A DNA stretch of 36,992 nt from Rickettsiales bacterium (GTDB lineage Bacteria; Pseudomonadota; Alphaproteobacteria; Rickettsiales; UBA8987), in contig JANRLM010000094.1 of the NCBI GenBank assembly GCA_033762595.1, forward strand, positions 1 to 36,992. Direction: 5' to 3'. Below the pieces are notes generated by a model. The model did not search any database and was not told the DNA's origin. It was given only the letters and a program-made list of their open reading frames with translations. The position numbers were made by a program, and so were the translations under genes. Below are positions 7,421 through 14,786 of the stretch, piece after piece (the first letter of the stretch is position 1; each line of letters starts with the position of its first letter).

Positions 7421-8713
7421 TTAATGGTCATGGCTTGCACCAGCTTTTTCAATATCAGCCTTTATTACAAAGCTGTTTTTACTGACATAATCATCGCCGC
7501 TTTCAATACCTTCTAAAACTTCCACATAATTATTACCTCTTTCTCCAAGCTCAAGCATTCTGACTTCATAGGTTTCACCTACTTTGGCAAATACTACATC
7601 CATATCTCTAAACTTCTGTAATGCCGAAATCTTGACTGCTAAAGGCACTTCTTTTTCATCAATAATAACTTGCGCCTTAACGCTCATTCCACTTCTGAAA
7701 AAATTTTGAGTGTTATCAATAAAAGCTCTAGCAACTACTGTTTGACTTGATGCTTCGGTTGTTTGTAAGATTGCTGTAATAGTTGATTCAGCATTGTATT
7801 TTTTATTCTTACTTTGAATGGAAATTTTTTGCCCTTTTTTTATTGACTCAACATCTTTTGAAAAAACGCTAAATTCAGCCATCATTGAAGATAAATTTGC
7901 TACTACAAAGAGTGGTGAGTCGTTGGTTACTTCGCCAACACTAGCATTTCTTTCAATAATAACTCCGTCAATAGGTGCAGTAACAGGATAAATCTGCAAG
8001 CTATCATTACCCTCAACCATCGCTAAAACATCACCTTTCTTTACAGGTTCATTCAGGTCTTTCTTTATTTCTTTTACAACACCTGAAAATCTTGCTTTTA
8101 TCTGCGCTGATTTGTTGGGATCAAGATTAATTATCCCATATAAAGGAATAGTTTTTTCTATTTTTACAGGGGCAACCTTCTCAATTTCAATTCCAAGATT
8201 TTTAGCTGCTTCCTCGGTTATTTTAACCCTGCCTTCGTGTGAGTCATATTTCCATTCGTAAGTTTCCCCATCATATTTTGCGGTTACTTTTACATCAAAT
8301 GAATGAGGTTCTTTTACTTCCTCATTACTCTTGAAAAATTTCTTATCCTTCAAGAAAGTAAAATTATCTTTTTTCCCACCAAGCCTTGTAAGCTCAACAT
8401 TTAACTCAACATCTTTCGGGTTTAGCAACTGCCCATCATCATAAGCGTAAAACCTAAATTCAGGTGGAATACCATCTTCAAATATAGTTGCCTCAATCGC
8501 AAAATCATCTTTTTCAAGTAACCTTCCGCCATGAACTCCCTTTTCAAATTCCTTTTCACCCCCTTCTTCGCCATGCTCGTCATGACCGCCCCCATGTTCA
8601 TCGTGATGACCAGATTCCGAATGCGATTCTTTATGATGAGCTAAATAATCATAGGTAATGTAACCACCAGCTAAAGTTAGTGCTATTGATAGTAATAAAA
8701 TTTTATTTTTCAT
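7421..8713 (-). CDS. czcB: RND efflux periplasmic adaptor (CzcB-type)
   Basis: A 430-residue membrane-fusion protein that would link the pump to the outer-membrane factor and may pass on metal. It starts with a single helix or uncleaved signal (residues 5-24). Next is a strongly His/Glu/Gly-rich stretch (about 26-62, many HxxH and HDEHG units), likely a metal-binding region. The lipoyl/barrel-sandwich halves (IKARFSGVVKEI and YPVTAPIDGVI) surround a short hairpin, and a beta-barrel and membrane-proximal domain follow. The last residues are again metal-binding in look (ASHDH). The stop-to-start gap to czcA is 35 nt, consistent with one operon. Confidence 0.93.
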   Translation of the reverse strand: MKNKILLLSIALTLAGGYITYDYLAHHKESHSESGHHDEHGGGHDEHGEEGGEKEFEKGVHGGRLLEKDDFAIEATIFEDGIPPEFRFYAYDDGQLLNPKDVELNVELTRLGGKKDNFTFLKDKKFFKSNEEVKEPHSFDVKVTAKYDGETYEWKYDSHEGRVKITEEAAKNLGIEIEKVAPVKIEKTIPLYGIINLDPNKSAQIKARFSGVVKEIKKDLNEPVKKGDVLAMVEGNDSLQIYPVTAPIDGVIIERNASVGEVTNDSPLFVVANLSSMMAEFSVFSKDVESIKKGQKISIQSKNKKYNAESTITAILQTTEASSQTVVARAFIDNTQNFFRSGMSVKAQVIIDEKEVPLAVKISALQKFRDMDVVFAKVGETYEVRMLELGERGNNYVEVLEGIESGDDYVSKNSFVIKADIEKAGASHDH

Positions 8714-8734
8714 ATATCCTCTAGTTTTTGTAAT

Positions 8735-10027
8735 TTATTTTGTTAAAAATCTTTCAATATTTGCTTTTTGAATATGATATTCTTTCAAAGCAGAATTATA
8801 ACTATACCTTGCTTCAAAAAGGGTTCTTTGAGCATCTAAAACTTCTAAATACGGAAATTTTCCTGCGTTATAGCCGTCTCTGGTTTGATTAAAGGCTTTT
8901 TCTGCAGAGGGTAAAACTTGATTCTTAAAATTTTGAATTTGTAAATTTGCAACCTCAAGCAAATTAAGAGAATTGATAAACTCATTTTTTAAACTTACCA
9001 AAGTTGCTTCATTAGACTTATTCGTTTGCTCTAACTGACTTTCTGCTTTGATAATATTTCCCTTATTCTGATTAAAAATAGGTATGGGAATTGATAAGCC
9101 AGCAATAAAAGCCTGATTATCTGTTTGCTGGAATTGCCTAATACCCAAGCTTATTGTAGGATCTGGAATTGCATTTGCTTTCTCCAGCTGGTAATTGGCT
9201 TTTGCTTGCTTTGAAGAATTTTCTAAAGCTATATTATACGGAGTTTTTTCAATAATACTTAAAACTTCCTCTGGGTTAATTTTCTCTATCTCATCATAAT
9301 TCCAAAAATCGTTATCAGATAATTCAAAGTCAATTTGGTTTTTCCCCCATAAATTTGCCAAGTTATTTTTTGTAATTTTAGCTTCTTGTTCTGCTTTTTG
9401 CAGCTGAATATTTGCATTTGCTAAGGCAACTTCAGCCTTGCTTTTCTGAAATGCTGGTTCAGCAGCAGCATTCACTCTTTTAGTAACATTTGCCAAAACC
9501 TGCTCAGCTAATTTTTTTTGCTCTATTGCAATCTTTAAGTTTTCACTTGCAAATATAGCTTCTGCATAAGCGGTTTTAGTAGCCTTTATCAACTCTAGTT
9601 TTGTAATTTCAAACTTATTATATGCTAGTTTTACAGCCTGTTTTGAAGCATCAATTCTAGCTCCATACTTTCCGCCAACTAAAACTTGTTGCGAAATTCC
9701 ATAGGTGGTTTGTGCAGAATCATACCCACTATAAACACCATCTCCACTAAAATCCTCAGCTTCAATGGTAACTTGTGGGTTAACATAATTTTTAGATTGC
9801 TTATAATCACCTTCGCTTGCTAAAGCTTCAAATCTAACAGACTCTAATGCAGGAGAATTGTTTAAAACCTTTTCAACAATTTGTTTTAAGCCAAGGTGGT
9901 TAGTTTTTACCTGTTCTGATTTTGTATTTTTAGTTGACTTTGCAAGTACATTAACATCAATATTGCCAACGAGGCTAGTAGTGCAGGTAAAAACCAATGC
10001 ACTAAGTAATAATTTTGTATTTTTCAT
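8735..10027 (-). CDS. czcC: TolC-family outer-membrane factor (CzcC-type)
   Basis: A 430-residue outer-membrane channel with signal peptide (to about residue 30) and two repeats of the OEP family rich in long helices (for example AEQVLANVTKRVNAAAEPAF, and QTRDGYNAGKFPYLEVLDAQ near the end, the latter a hallmark block). It gives the exit duct for the pump encoded by the next two genes. Its ATG (10027) has no good Shine-Dalgarno, and the 12 nt ending 7 nt before the ATG can pair with the 3' end of the preceding Cys/His-rich gene, so translation may depend on that gene being read. Confidence 0.93.
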   Translation of the reverse strand: MKNTKLLLSALVFTCTTSLVGNIDVNVLAKSTKNTKSEQVKTNHLGLKQIVEKVLNNSPALESVRFEALASEGDYKQSKNYVNPQVTIEAEDFSGDGVYSGYDSAQTTYGISQQVLVGGKYGARIDASKQAVKLAYNKFEITKLELIKATKTAYAEAIFASENLKIAIEQKKLAEQVLANVTKRVNAAAEPAFQKSKAEVALANANIQLQKAEQEAKITKNNLANLWGKNQIDFELSDNDFWNYDEIEKINPEEVLSIIEKTPYNIALENSSKQAKANYQLEKANAIPDPTISLGIRQFQQTDNQAFIAGLSIPIPIFNQNKGNIIKAESQLEQTNKSNEATLVSLKNEFINSLNLLEVANLQIQNFKNQVLPSAEKAFNQTRDGYNAGKFPYLEVLDAQRTLFEARYSYNSALKEYHIQKANIERFLTK

Positions 10028-10089
10028 TTAGATAATTTCTTAAAGCTAATAATAGAATTGAAAAAACAACACAAAAGTAATGCCTCCAT
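10024..10089 (-). CDS. Possible 21-codon ORF coupled to czcC
   Basis: From ATG at 10089 an uninterrupted hydrophobic 21-codon frame with a Cys-Cys pair (MEALLLCC...) ends in a TGA that overlaps the czcC start as ATGA. Such an overlap is typical of translational coupling, but no ribosome-binding site is seen before it, so it may be chance. Confidence 0.2.
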   Translation of the reverse strand: MEALLLCCFFNSIISFKKLSK

Positions 10090-10129
10090 AGGAGGATATA
10101 AAAGGCTGTTTTATTTTGCTTTAAGAAAT
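10035..10129 (-). promoter_or_regulatory. Long-range stem covering the czcC translation start region
   Basis: On the mRNA strand, ATTTCTTAAAGC (10129-10118) is a perfect 12-bp match to GCTTTAAGAAAT (10046-10035). The first arm includes the last two codons and the TAA stop of the Cys/His-rich gene; the second ends 7 nt before the czcC ATG. The 71-nt loop contains a smaller inverted repeat, CCTCC/GGAGG (10083-10095). A ribosome terminating on the first gene would open the stem, so the layout suggests translational coupling. Pairing is seen; regulation is inferred. Confidence 0.5.
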
Positions 10130-10489
10130 AGAAGGTGGCTCAAGAAGGGGAGATGATTTAAACTTTGTAATTTGTGAAGATTGGTAAATTACAAATTTAG
10201 CGTCTAAAAAACTAAAATTTAACGCATTCAAATTATTGAAAGAAAGAACGGAATGCGAATGATGACAACAATGACAATTTTGGTCGCAACAATCATCAGA
10301 TTTACTATGCTTGTGATGGTTTGAAGTGGTTTTTAAATTATCAGAATACTTATTTTTTTGTGTTTTTTCAGAATGATGACAATTTTTACAAGGAGATTTA
10401 AAAGCCTCAAAATAACCTTGAGTGCTGGTTAACACAAGTGCAACCAAGGCAATGTAAAAAATTGACTTTATGTATTTTTTAAAATTCAT
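10121..10489 (-). CDS. Cys/His-rich exported small protein, first gene of metal operon
   Basis: A 122-residue protein from ATG 10489 (a GTG at 10504 would add five residues). After a hydrophobic segment (about residues 8-24, a signal peptide or anchor) come CKNCHH and, further on, a dense cluster CCDQNCHCCHHSHS within a Lys/Ser/His-rich stretch: seven Cys and many His in all. It probably binds metal in the periplasm. The last third has no such residues. It leads the efflux operon, similar in position to small CopL-like or DUF2946-like leader proteins, though I do not recognise it as a member of either. Its stop codon lies in a stem that covers the czcC start region. Confidence 0.6.
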   Translation of the reverse strand: MNFKKYIKSIFYIALVALVLTSTQGYFEAFKSPCKNCHHSEKTQKNKYSDNLKTTSNHHKHSKSDDCCDQNCHCCHHSHSVLSFNNLNALNFSFLDAKFVIYQSSQITKFKSSPLLEPPSIS

Positions 10490-10541
10490 ATAACCAATCA
10501 ACACTACATATTATCAGATATGTCAACTTTTTTAATATTAA

Positions 10542-10571
10542 ATTATAACTGGATGAAGTTATAAATATCAA
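10542..10571 (-). promoter_or_regulatory. Promoter and operator of the metal-efflux operon
   Basis: Read on the - strand, TTGATA (10571-10566) and TATAAT (10547-10542) are 18 nt apart and lie about 50 nt before the first gene. A perfect inverted repeat, TTATAACT (10543-10550) and AGTTATAA (10557-10564) with a 6-nt centre, fills the spacer and overlaps the -10 box. This is the usual place for a repressor or MerR-type activator site. No regulator gene is present in the window, so the binding protein is unknown. Confidence 0.65.
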
Positions 10572-10592
10572 AACTGTAGTTAAAACATCTTC

Positions 10593-11567
10593 CTAATCAG
10601 GATATTCAAGATTTTTAATTCGGTTTCTAAATGCTGAATCAAACTTTTCTAAAGTGTCTTTCAGCCATTTAAACTGACTGTTCCAATTTGACTCATCTGA
10701 TGGGTTCATATCAGATATTAAAATGATTCTAGAAGCTCTTTTTTCAGGAAGCTCTTTCCAATCTAACGCAGAACCAATTTCCGCTTCAATTTTCTCTTTC
10801 TCTTCCTTTAAAACATTAAAGAAATGCTTGGCATATTCAGGCTCACTTAAATACAAATCAACGCCAATTCTTTCCTCTCTGGTGCTCAATAGAGCATTGA
10901 TATGGAAGTGGCTTCTACCGATGGTAAAAGTCAACCAGTGCTGGTAACCAGGGCGTTGAGGCTTCATTTTTGAGCCTGTTTCTTTTAAATATTCTGAAAA
11001 CTTCGTCCAATATCTAAATTGCATCTGTTTGGTTTCAGAATTTTCAGCATTACTAATATTTCTAGCCGCTGAACTTACATATTTTGACCAATCATTCGGC
11101 TGAGAAACGATGTTAAATTTCGGAGCTGGTGCTGAATCATCAATTTGCCAAAGCTCAACTTCCAAGCCAAAGAATCTAAAATTTTCGCTGGTTATTCCGT
11201 TAAGCCAATCAAGAGCAGCGCGATGTTCTTCAGTGAACTTTGAAGCAACCCATATGATGGTTACAGTTTGCAAACCTGCGGCATAAGTTAAAAGCTGGCC
11301 AAGATGTTTATGATCAGTTTTCTCGATCTGATTTTCAATCAAAACAAAAGAATCGTCCGCAATATTGCGGCATAAAATATCTGCCCTGAACGGACCAACA
11401 TCTTTTTCTTGAGCTTCAACTTCTAGCTCAATACCAATTGCATCACCAAGAATTTCAATATTTTCTTTTTTCGCAAGCCAAGGGGTGAAGTCACCATCTT
11501 CGGTGCTCCATATATTACGCAACTCAACCCTTTCTAATTTTCCCAGCTTTTTATTCACATTAATCAA
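10593..11567 (-). CDS. DUF4268 protein with PD-(D/E)XK nuclease-like domain
   Basis: A 324-residue soluble protein. The N-terminal 150 residues look like a PD-(D/E)XK nuclease fold: D63 in FRADILCR and E78-x-Q80 in LIENQIEKTDH, the second strand being the E-x-Q variant of E-x-K. Residues from about 185 on (RYWTKFSEYLKE, then IGVDLYLS) match the DUF4268 domain. The start is TTG 11567 or GTG 11558; neither has a clear ribosome-binding site. It is divergent from the ABC-3C operon and shares its 107-nt spacer and operator. Proteins of this kind are often found in defence islands; target and activity are unknown. Confidence 0.8.
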   Translation of the reverse strand: MINVNKKLGKLERVELRNIWSTEDGDFTPWLAKKENIEILGDAIGIELEVEAQEKDVGPFRADILCRNIADDSFVLIENQIEKTDHKHLGQLLTYAAGLQTVTIIWVASKFTEEHRAALDWLNGITSENFRFFGLEVELWQIDDSAPAPKFNIVSQPNDWSKYVSSAARNISNAENSETKQMQFRYWTKFSEYLKETGSKMKPQRPGYQHWLTFTIGRSHFHINALLSTREERIGVDLYLSEPEYAKHFFNVLKEEKEKIEAEIGSALDWKELPEKRASRIILISDMNPSDESNWNSQFKWLKDTLEKFDSAFRNRIKNLEYPD

Positions 11568-11593
11568 GATAAATTAATAGATTGCATAAAATA

Positions 11594-11623
11594 TTGTAAA
11601 TAAATATTTACATTCATTATAAA
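11594..11623 (+). promoter_or_regulatory. Divergent promoter region with 18-bp palindromic operator
   Basis: TGTAAATAAATATTTACA (11595-11612) is a perfect inverted repeat of 8-bp arms with a 2-bp centre. On the + strand its left arm overlaps a -35-like TTGTAA (11594-11599), with TATAAA 18 nt further (11618-11623) serving the ABC-3C operon. On the - strand the TTTACA at 11600-11595 could be the -35 of the DUF4268 gene (TTAATT 17 nt on). One dimeric regulator could thus control both directions. No such regulator is encoded next to it. Confidence 0.55.
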
Positions 11624-11674
11624 TATTGGCTACATTATATCTTTAACAAATTACTCATCAATTTATTTTTTATA

Positions 11675-12415
11675 ATGAGTGCTTCTTACTCAACCAAACT
11701 TCTTCTTGCGATGAGAAGCGGGGAACGCTGTGCTCTTCCTGAATGCAGAGCCAATCTTACGTGCGATGGTGTTAAAAGTGCCGCTGTAGTAATTGGCGAG
11801 GCGGCTCATATTTACGGTGAAAAAGAAAGTTCTGCCCGTTACAAAAATGAAATGACGGATGATAGCAGAAATCACTATGACAATTTGATGTATCTATGCC
11901 CAACATGTCATACAAAAATTGATAAGCAGATTGCTGATTATCCCGCAGAAAAATTAATAGAAATAAAAAAATCTCACGAGGCATGGGTTTCAGAACGGCT
12001 TGATGAGAGCATGTCAGAAGTAAGTTTTTCAGAGCTTGAGATTTCTGCAAAAGCGATTGCTTCAGGGCAGCATTTTGTGAGTGGGGATTTTCACGTTATC
12101 AGTCCAGAAGAGAAAATTCAGAAGAATGGGTTAACCCAAGAAGTCCGAGCACTAATATCCACGGGTCTCAGTAGAAGCTCTGAGGTTAGTGATTATTTAG
12201 TAAAGGCATCACAACTGGATGCTAAATTTCCAGAGCGACTCAAAGATGGATTTAAGGAGAAGTATTCAGAGCTAAGGCAATCTTTCTCTGGCGACGCCCT
12301 CTTTATGGCAATGTTTGAATTTGCAAAGTCAGGACAGCAAGATTTCAAACAGCAGGCGGCGAGCCTAGCGATACTGACGTATTTGTTCCATTTATGTGAG
12401 GTGTTTGAAAAATGA
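11675..12415 (+). CDS. ABC-3C system HNH nuclease effector
   Basis: A 246-residue two-part protein. Residues 1-90 form an HNH/treble-clef nuclease: zinc ligands C19, C24, C75 and C78, catalytic His in EAAH (H45), N70 in HYDNLMYLCPTCH, and H79. Residues about 105-160 are a linker (SPEEKIQKNGL). From about 165 the helical C-terminal domain (ERLKDGFKEKYSELRQ, then SLAILTYLFHLCEVFEK) matches the CTD that defines effectors of ABC three-component systems. It would cut nucleic acid when the partner ATPase signals. The gene overlaps the next by 4 nt (ATGA). No Shine-Dalgarno is seen at the ATG. GC content and codon use look higher than in the flanking genes. Confidence 0.88.
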   Translation: MSASYSTKLLLAMRSGERCALPECRANLTCDGVKSAAVVIGEAAHIYGEKESSARYKNEMTDDSRNHYDNLMYLCPTCHTKIDKQIADYPAEKLIEIKKSHEAWVSERLDESMSEVSFSELEISAKAIASGQHFVSGDFHVISPEEKIQKNGLTQEVRALISTGLSRSSEVSDYLVKASQLDAKFPERLKDGFKEKYSELRQSFSGDALFMAMFEFAKSGQQDFKQQAASLAILTYLFHLCEVFEK

Positions 12416-12639
12416 TTCTTCCAAACAAATACCTTCGTGAACATGAAACACTTATCGGTGTGGGTTCTTTGTTGCTGAAACATTTAACTGTTGAGAAAAC
12501 TTTGTCTAGTCTCTGGGATGAAGTGAAATCCGCTTCGAATATCGGAAATTTTGAAAGATTCGTGTTGGGCTTGGACTTACTGTTTCTGCTTGGGCTTGTT
12601 GAAACTAAAAGCGACAAAATAGCGAGGGTGGCAGCATGA
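12412..12639 (+). CDS. ABC-3C middle component (MC6-like)
   Basis: A 75-residue protein that begins MILPNKYLREHETLIGVG and continues with 'LWDEV' and 'FERFVLGLDLLFLLGLVE'. I recognise this as a middle component of ABC three-component systems, closest to the type called MC6. It is probably a small winged-helix-like adaptor linking ATPase and effector. Both ends overlap the neighbours by ATGA, so the three products are translationally coupled and likely made in fixed ratio. The small size makes it easy to miss; identification rests on the opening block and the context. Confidence 0.82.
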   Translation: MILPNKYLREHETLIGVGSLLLKHLTVEKTLSSLWDEVKSASNIGNFERFVLGLDLLFLLGLVETKSDKIARVAA

Positions 12640-14378
12640 TTTATCGCATATATGCAAGTGACCCTAGGTTCAAAGCCGTTGAGTTTCAGAGCGGCTTAAA
12701 CATTATACTGGCGGATAAAAAAAGTGAGTCTGATAAAAAGGATTCCAGAAACGGGCTGGGCAAAACAACCCTCATCAACATCATTCATTTTTGCTTGGGA
12801 GCTGATTTTAATAAAAGAAGTAAAAAGATTCTTCCATTGGACACAATAAAAGATTGGACATTTTTTATTGAAATGGATGTGTGTGGTGAGAAAATTACTG
12901 CCTCAAGAAGCATAGAAAATCATGGAATTATCAAGGTTAATGGTAAATTGGAGAGACTCCCAATAGCTCCAGAAAAAGATAAAGACCAAGGATTTGATTT
13001 TTACAAGTTGGAAGACTGGAGACGTTTGTTGGGTATAAGTCATTTTGGTTTGTCGAGCACTAGCCGAACAAAATATGCCCCTTCTTTTAGAAGTTTGGTC
13101 TCCTATTTCATAAGAACAGGAATAGATGCTTACAGCACACCCTTTAATTATTTTAGATCACAAAAAACTTGGAACACGCAAGTATGTAATGCATTTCTGC
13201 TTGGTCTAAATTGGGAACATGCATCTGATGTCCAGATAATAAAAGATAAGGATAGCGCCGCAAATTCTTTAAACACCGCTGTCAAAACTGGCATTGTCTC
13301 TTCTAAGGGCGAACTTGAAGCGGAGCGTGTTAGATTACAGATAGAATTCGATAGAGAGAGATTCGCACTTTCTGAGTTTAAAGTGCATCCGCAATATCAG
13401 CGGCTACAAGAGCAAGCAAACATAATAACTCGCAGCATTCACGATGTCTCTAATAAGAACCTCATGCTTCGTAGAAAGCTAGAGCGCTATCAGGAGTCCG
13501 TTCACTCTGAGCAAGCTCCAGATCTTTCTGATGTTGAAATACTCTATCAGGAAGCGGGGCTAACATTTGGGGATACCGTTAAAAAAACTCTCGCGGAAGC
13601 CAAGAAGTTTCATAACGATATAGTACAAAACAGAAAACATTTTCTACAGGTTGAGATTGAAGAACTAAAAAATCAAATCACACAAAATGATAATGCCGTT
13701 AAATCTGATACTTCTAAACGAGCGGAAATAATGTCCGTTTTGAGCACTCATGGCGCATTGGAAGAATTTACTCTTCTGCAAGAGCAGCTTCTAGTAAAGA
13801 AGGCAAGGCTTGAGAATATACGTCAGCGAATTTCAGATATCCAAGAGATGTCGTCTCGGAAGAAAGAAATTAAAGCCGAGAAAATTGAACTAGAAACCAA
13901 ACTTCAGAGAGATTACGAACAATCAAGATCAGATTGGGAAAAAGCGGTTGTAGGTTTTAATGAAAATTCGCAGGCTCTTTATAACGAATCTGGGAATCTG
14001 ATCATTAACGTATCAGATAATGGCTATAGCTTTGATGTTGAGATACCTCGTAGTAGTAGCGAAGGCGTCGGCAAAATGAAAATCTTCTGCTATGATCTAA
14101 TGTTGGTAAACTTATTTGCTAAACGTGGTCTGATTAATTTTTTGGTACATGATAGCACCATCTTTGATGGCGTGGACTCAAGACAAACTGCACAGGCTTT
14201 GGAGCATGTACATCGGAAAGCATGTGAAAGTGGTTTCCAATATATTTGTACCTTTAACTCGGACGCACTACCTAGGGGTGATTTCAGTAGCGAGTTTGAT
14301 GTTAATAGCTTTATTCGTTTAACACTTAAAGACCAAGACCCCAAAGACAGCCTTATGGGGTTCAGGTTCAATGAGTAA
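12636..14378 (+). CDS. ABC-3C system SMC/Rad50-like ATPase (DUF2326-type)
   Basis: A 580-residue ATPase that would bind DNA or a nucleoprotein and switch on the HNH partner. Walker A is RNGLGKTTL (residues 38-46). The middle, about 210-450, is long charged helix (coiled coil; for example residues 220-300 and 330-440). The C-terminal half holds a degenerate signature block (SSSEGVGKMKIFCYDL, about 473-488) and Walker B 'NFLVHDSTIFDGVD', where D506 is followed by Ser507 instead of the catalytic Glu. This H-D-S form is what I recall as usual for DUF2326-type ABC-3C ATPases. It is the last gene of the three-gene operon. Confidence 0.88.
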   Translation: MIYRIYASDPRFKAVEFQSGLNIILADKKSESDKKDSRNGLGKTTLINIIHFCLGADFNKRSKKILPLDTIKDWTFFIEMDVCGEKITASRSIENHGIIKVNGKLERLPIAPEKDKDQGFDFYKLEDWRRLLGISHFGLSSTSRTKYAPSFRSLVSYFIRTGIDAYSTPFNYFRSQKTWNTQVCNAFLLGLNWEHASDVQIIKDKDSAANSLNTAVKTGIVSSKGELEAERVRLQIEFDRERFALSEFKVHPQYQRLQEQANIITRSIHDVSNKNLMLRRKLERYQESVHSEQAPDLSDVEILYQEAGLTFGDTVKKTLAEAKKFHNDIVQNRKHFLQVEIEELKNQITQNDNAVKSDTSKRAEIMSVLSTHGALEEFTLLQEQLLVKKARLENIRQRISDIQEMSSRKKEIKAEKIELETKLQRDYEQSRSDWEKAVVGFNENSQALYNESGNLIINVSDNGYSFDVEIPRSSSEGVGKMKIFCYDLMLVNLFAKRGLINFLVHDSTIFDGVDSRQTAQALEHVHRKACESGFQYICTFNSDALPRGDFSSEFDVNSFIRLTLKDQDPKDSLMGFRFNE

Positions 14379-14786
14379 AAATAATTTGATATTCTTCCGA
14401 GATAAGTTAACAATCCACCACCATTTTATATTTTTCTAGTAAATCTCAGTTTGTTGTTGTGCCGTGTGAGTGGCAGGTTTAGCCTTGTTTGTGGCATTTT
14501 GAAGTTTCTTAAATTTGGTTCTAAATTTCTATTATTGCCTAATTTCTTATAAAAACCTCTAATCCTCTAAATGGGTTGCGTGAGTAATTTTCAAATCATT
14601 CCCTCGATAATATCTTTAATCTACAGGGGTTTTGAAGGTTTTTTGACTTCAATAGTTAGGTCAAGGGTAATACTTGAGGAAAGGAAATACAGAAAATTCT
14701 TATTTTGAAAATATAATAATTATGAATATAGGAAGAACGAAGTCTTATTATTGATTTTTTAATAAAAATGCTATTTTATATGTACT
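14379..14786 (+). other. 408-nt spacer without recognisable gene
   Basis: This stretch follows the ABC-3C operon. No ORF above about 25 codons with a start and no RNA gene were recognised. On the - strand a short frame around 14445-14515 could be read but has no start codon. The only supported element is the promoter just before the gene at 14787. The base composition is mixed, so it may hold decayed accessory DNA. Confidence 0.5.
14751..14780 (+). promoter_or_regulatory. Promoter-like site giving a near-leaderless mRNA
   Basis: TTGATT (14751-14756) and TTTATA (14775-14780) are 18 nt apart, and the ATG at 14787 begins 7 nt after the -10 box, about where transcription would start. No Shine-Dalgarno fits between, so the mRNA may be leaderless. 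Confidence 0.4.

Noticed and set aside
11690-12617. Minus-strand ORFs across the HNH and middle-component genes
   Set aside because: They are antisense to well-supported ABC-3C genes and encode no recognisable domain.
14379-14786. Remnant of an integrase or attachment site behind the ABC-3C operon
   Set aside because: No recombinase motif, tRNA end or flanking direct repeat could be shown; only short frames without starts.
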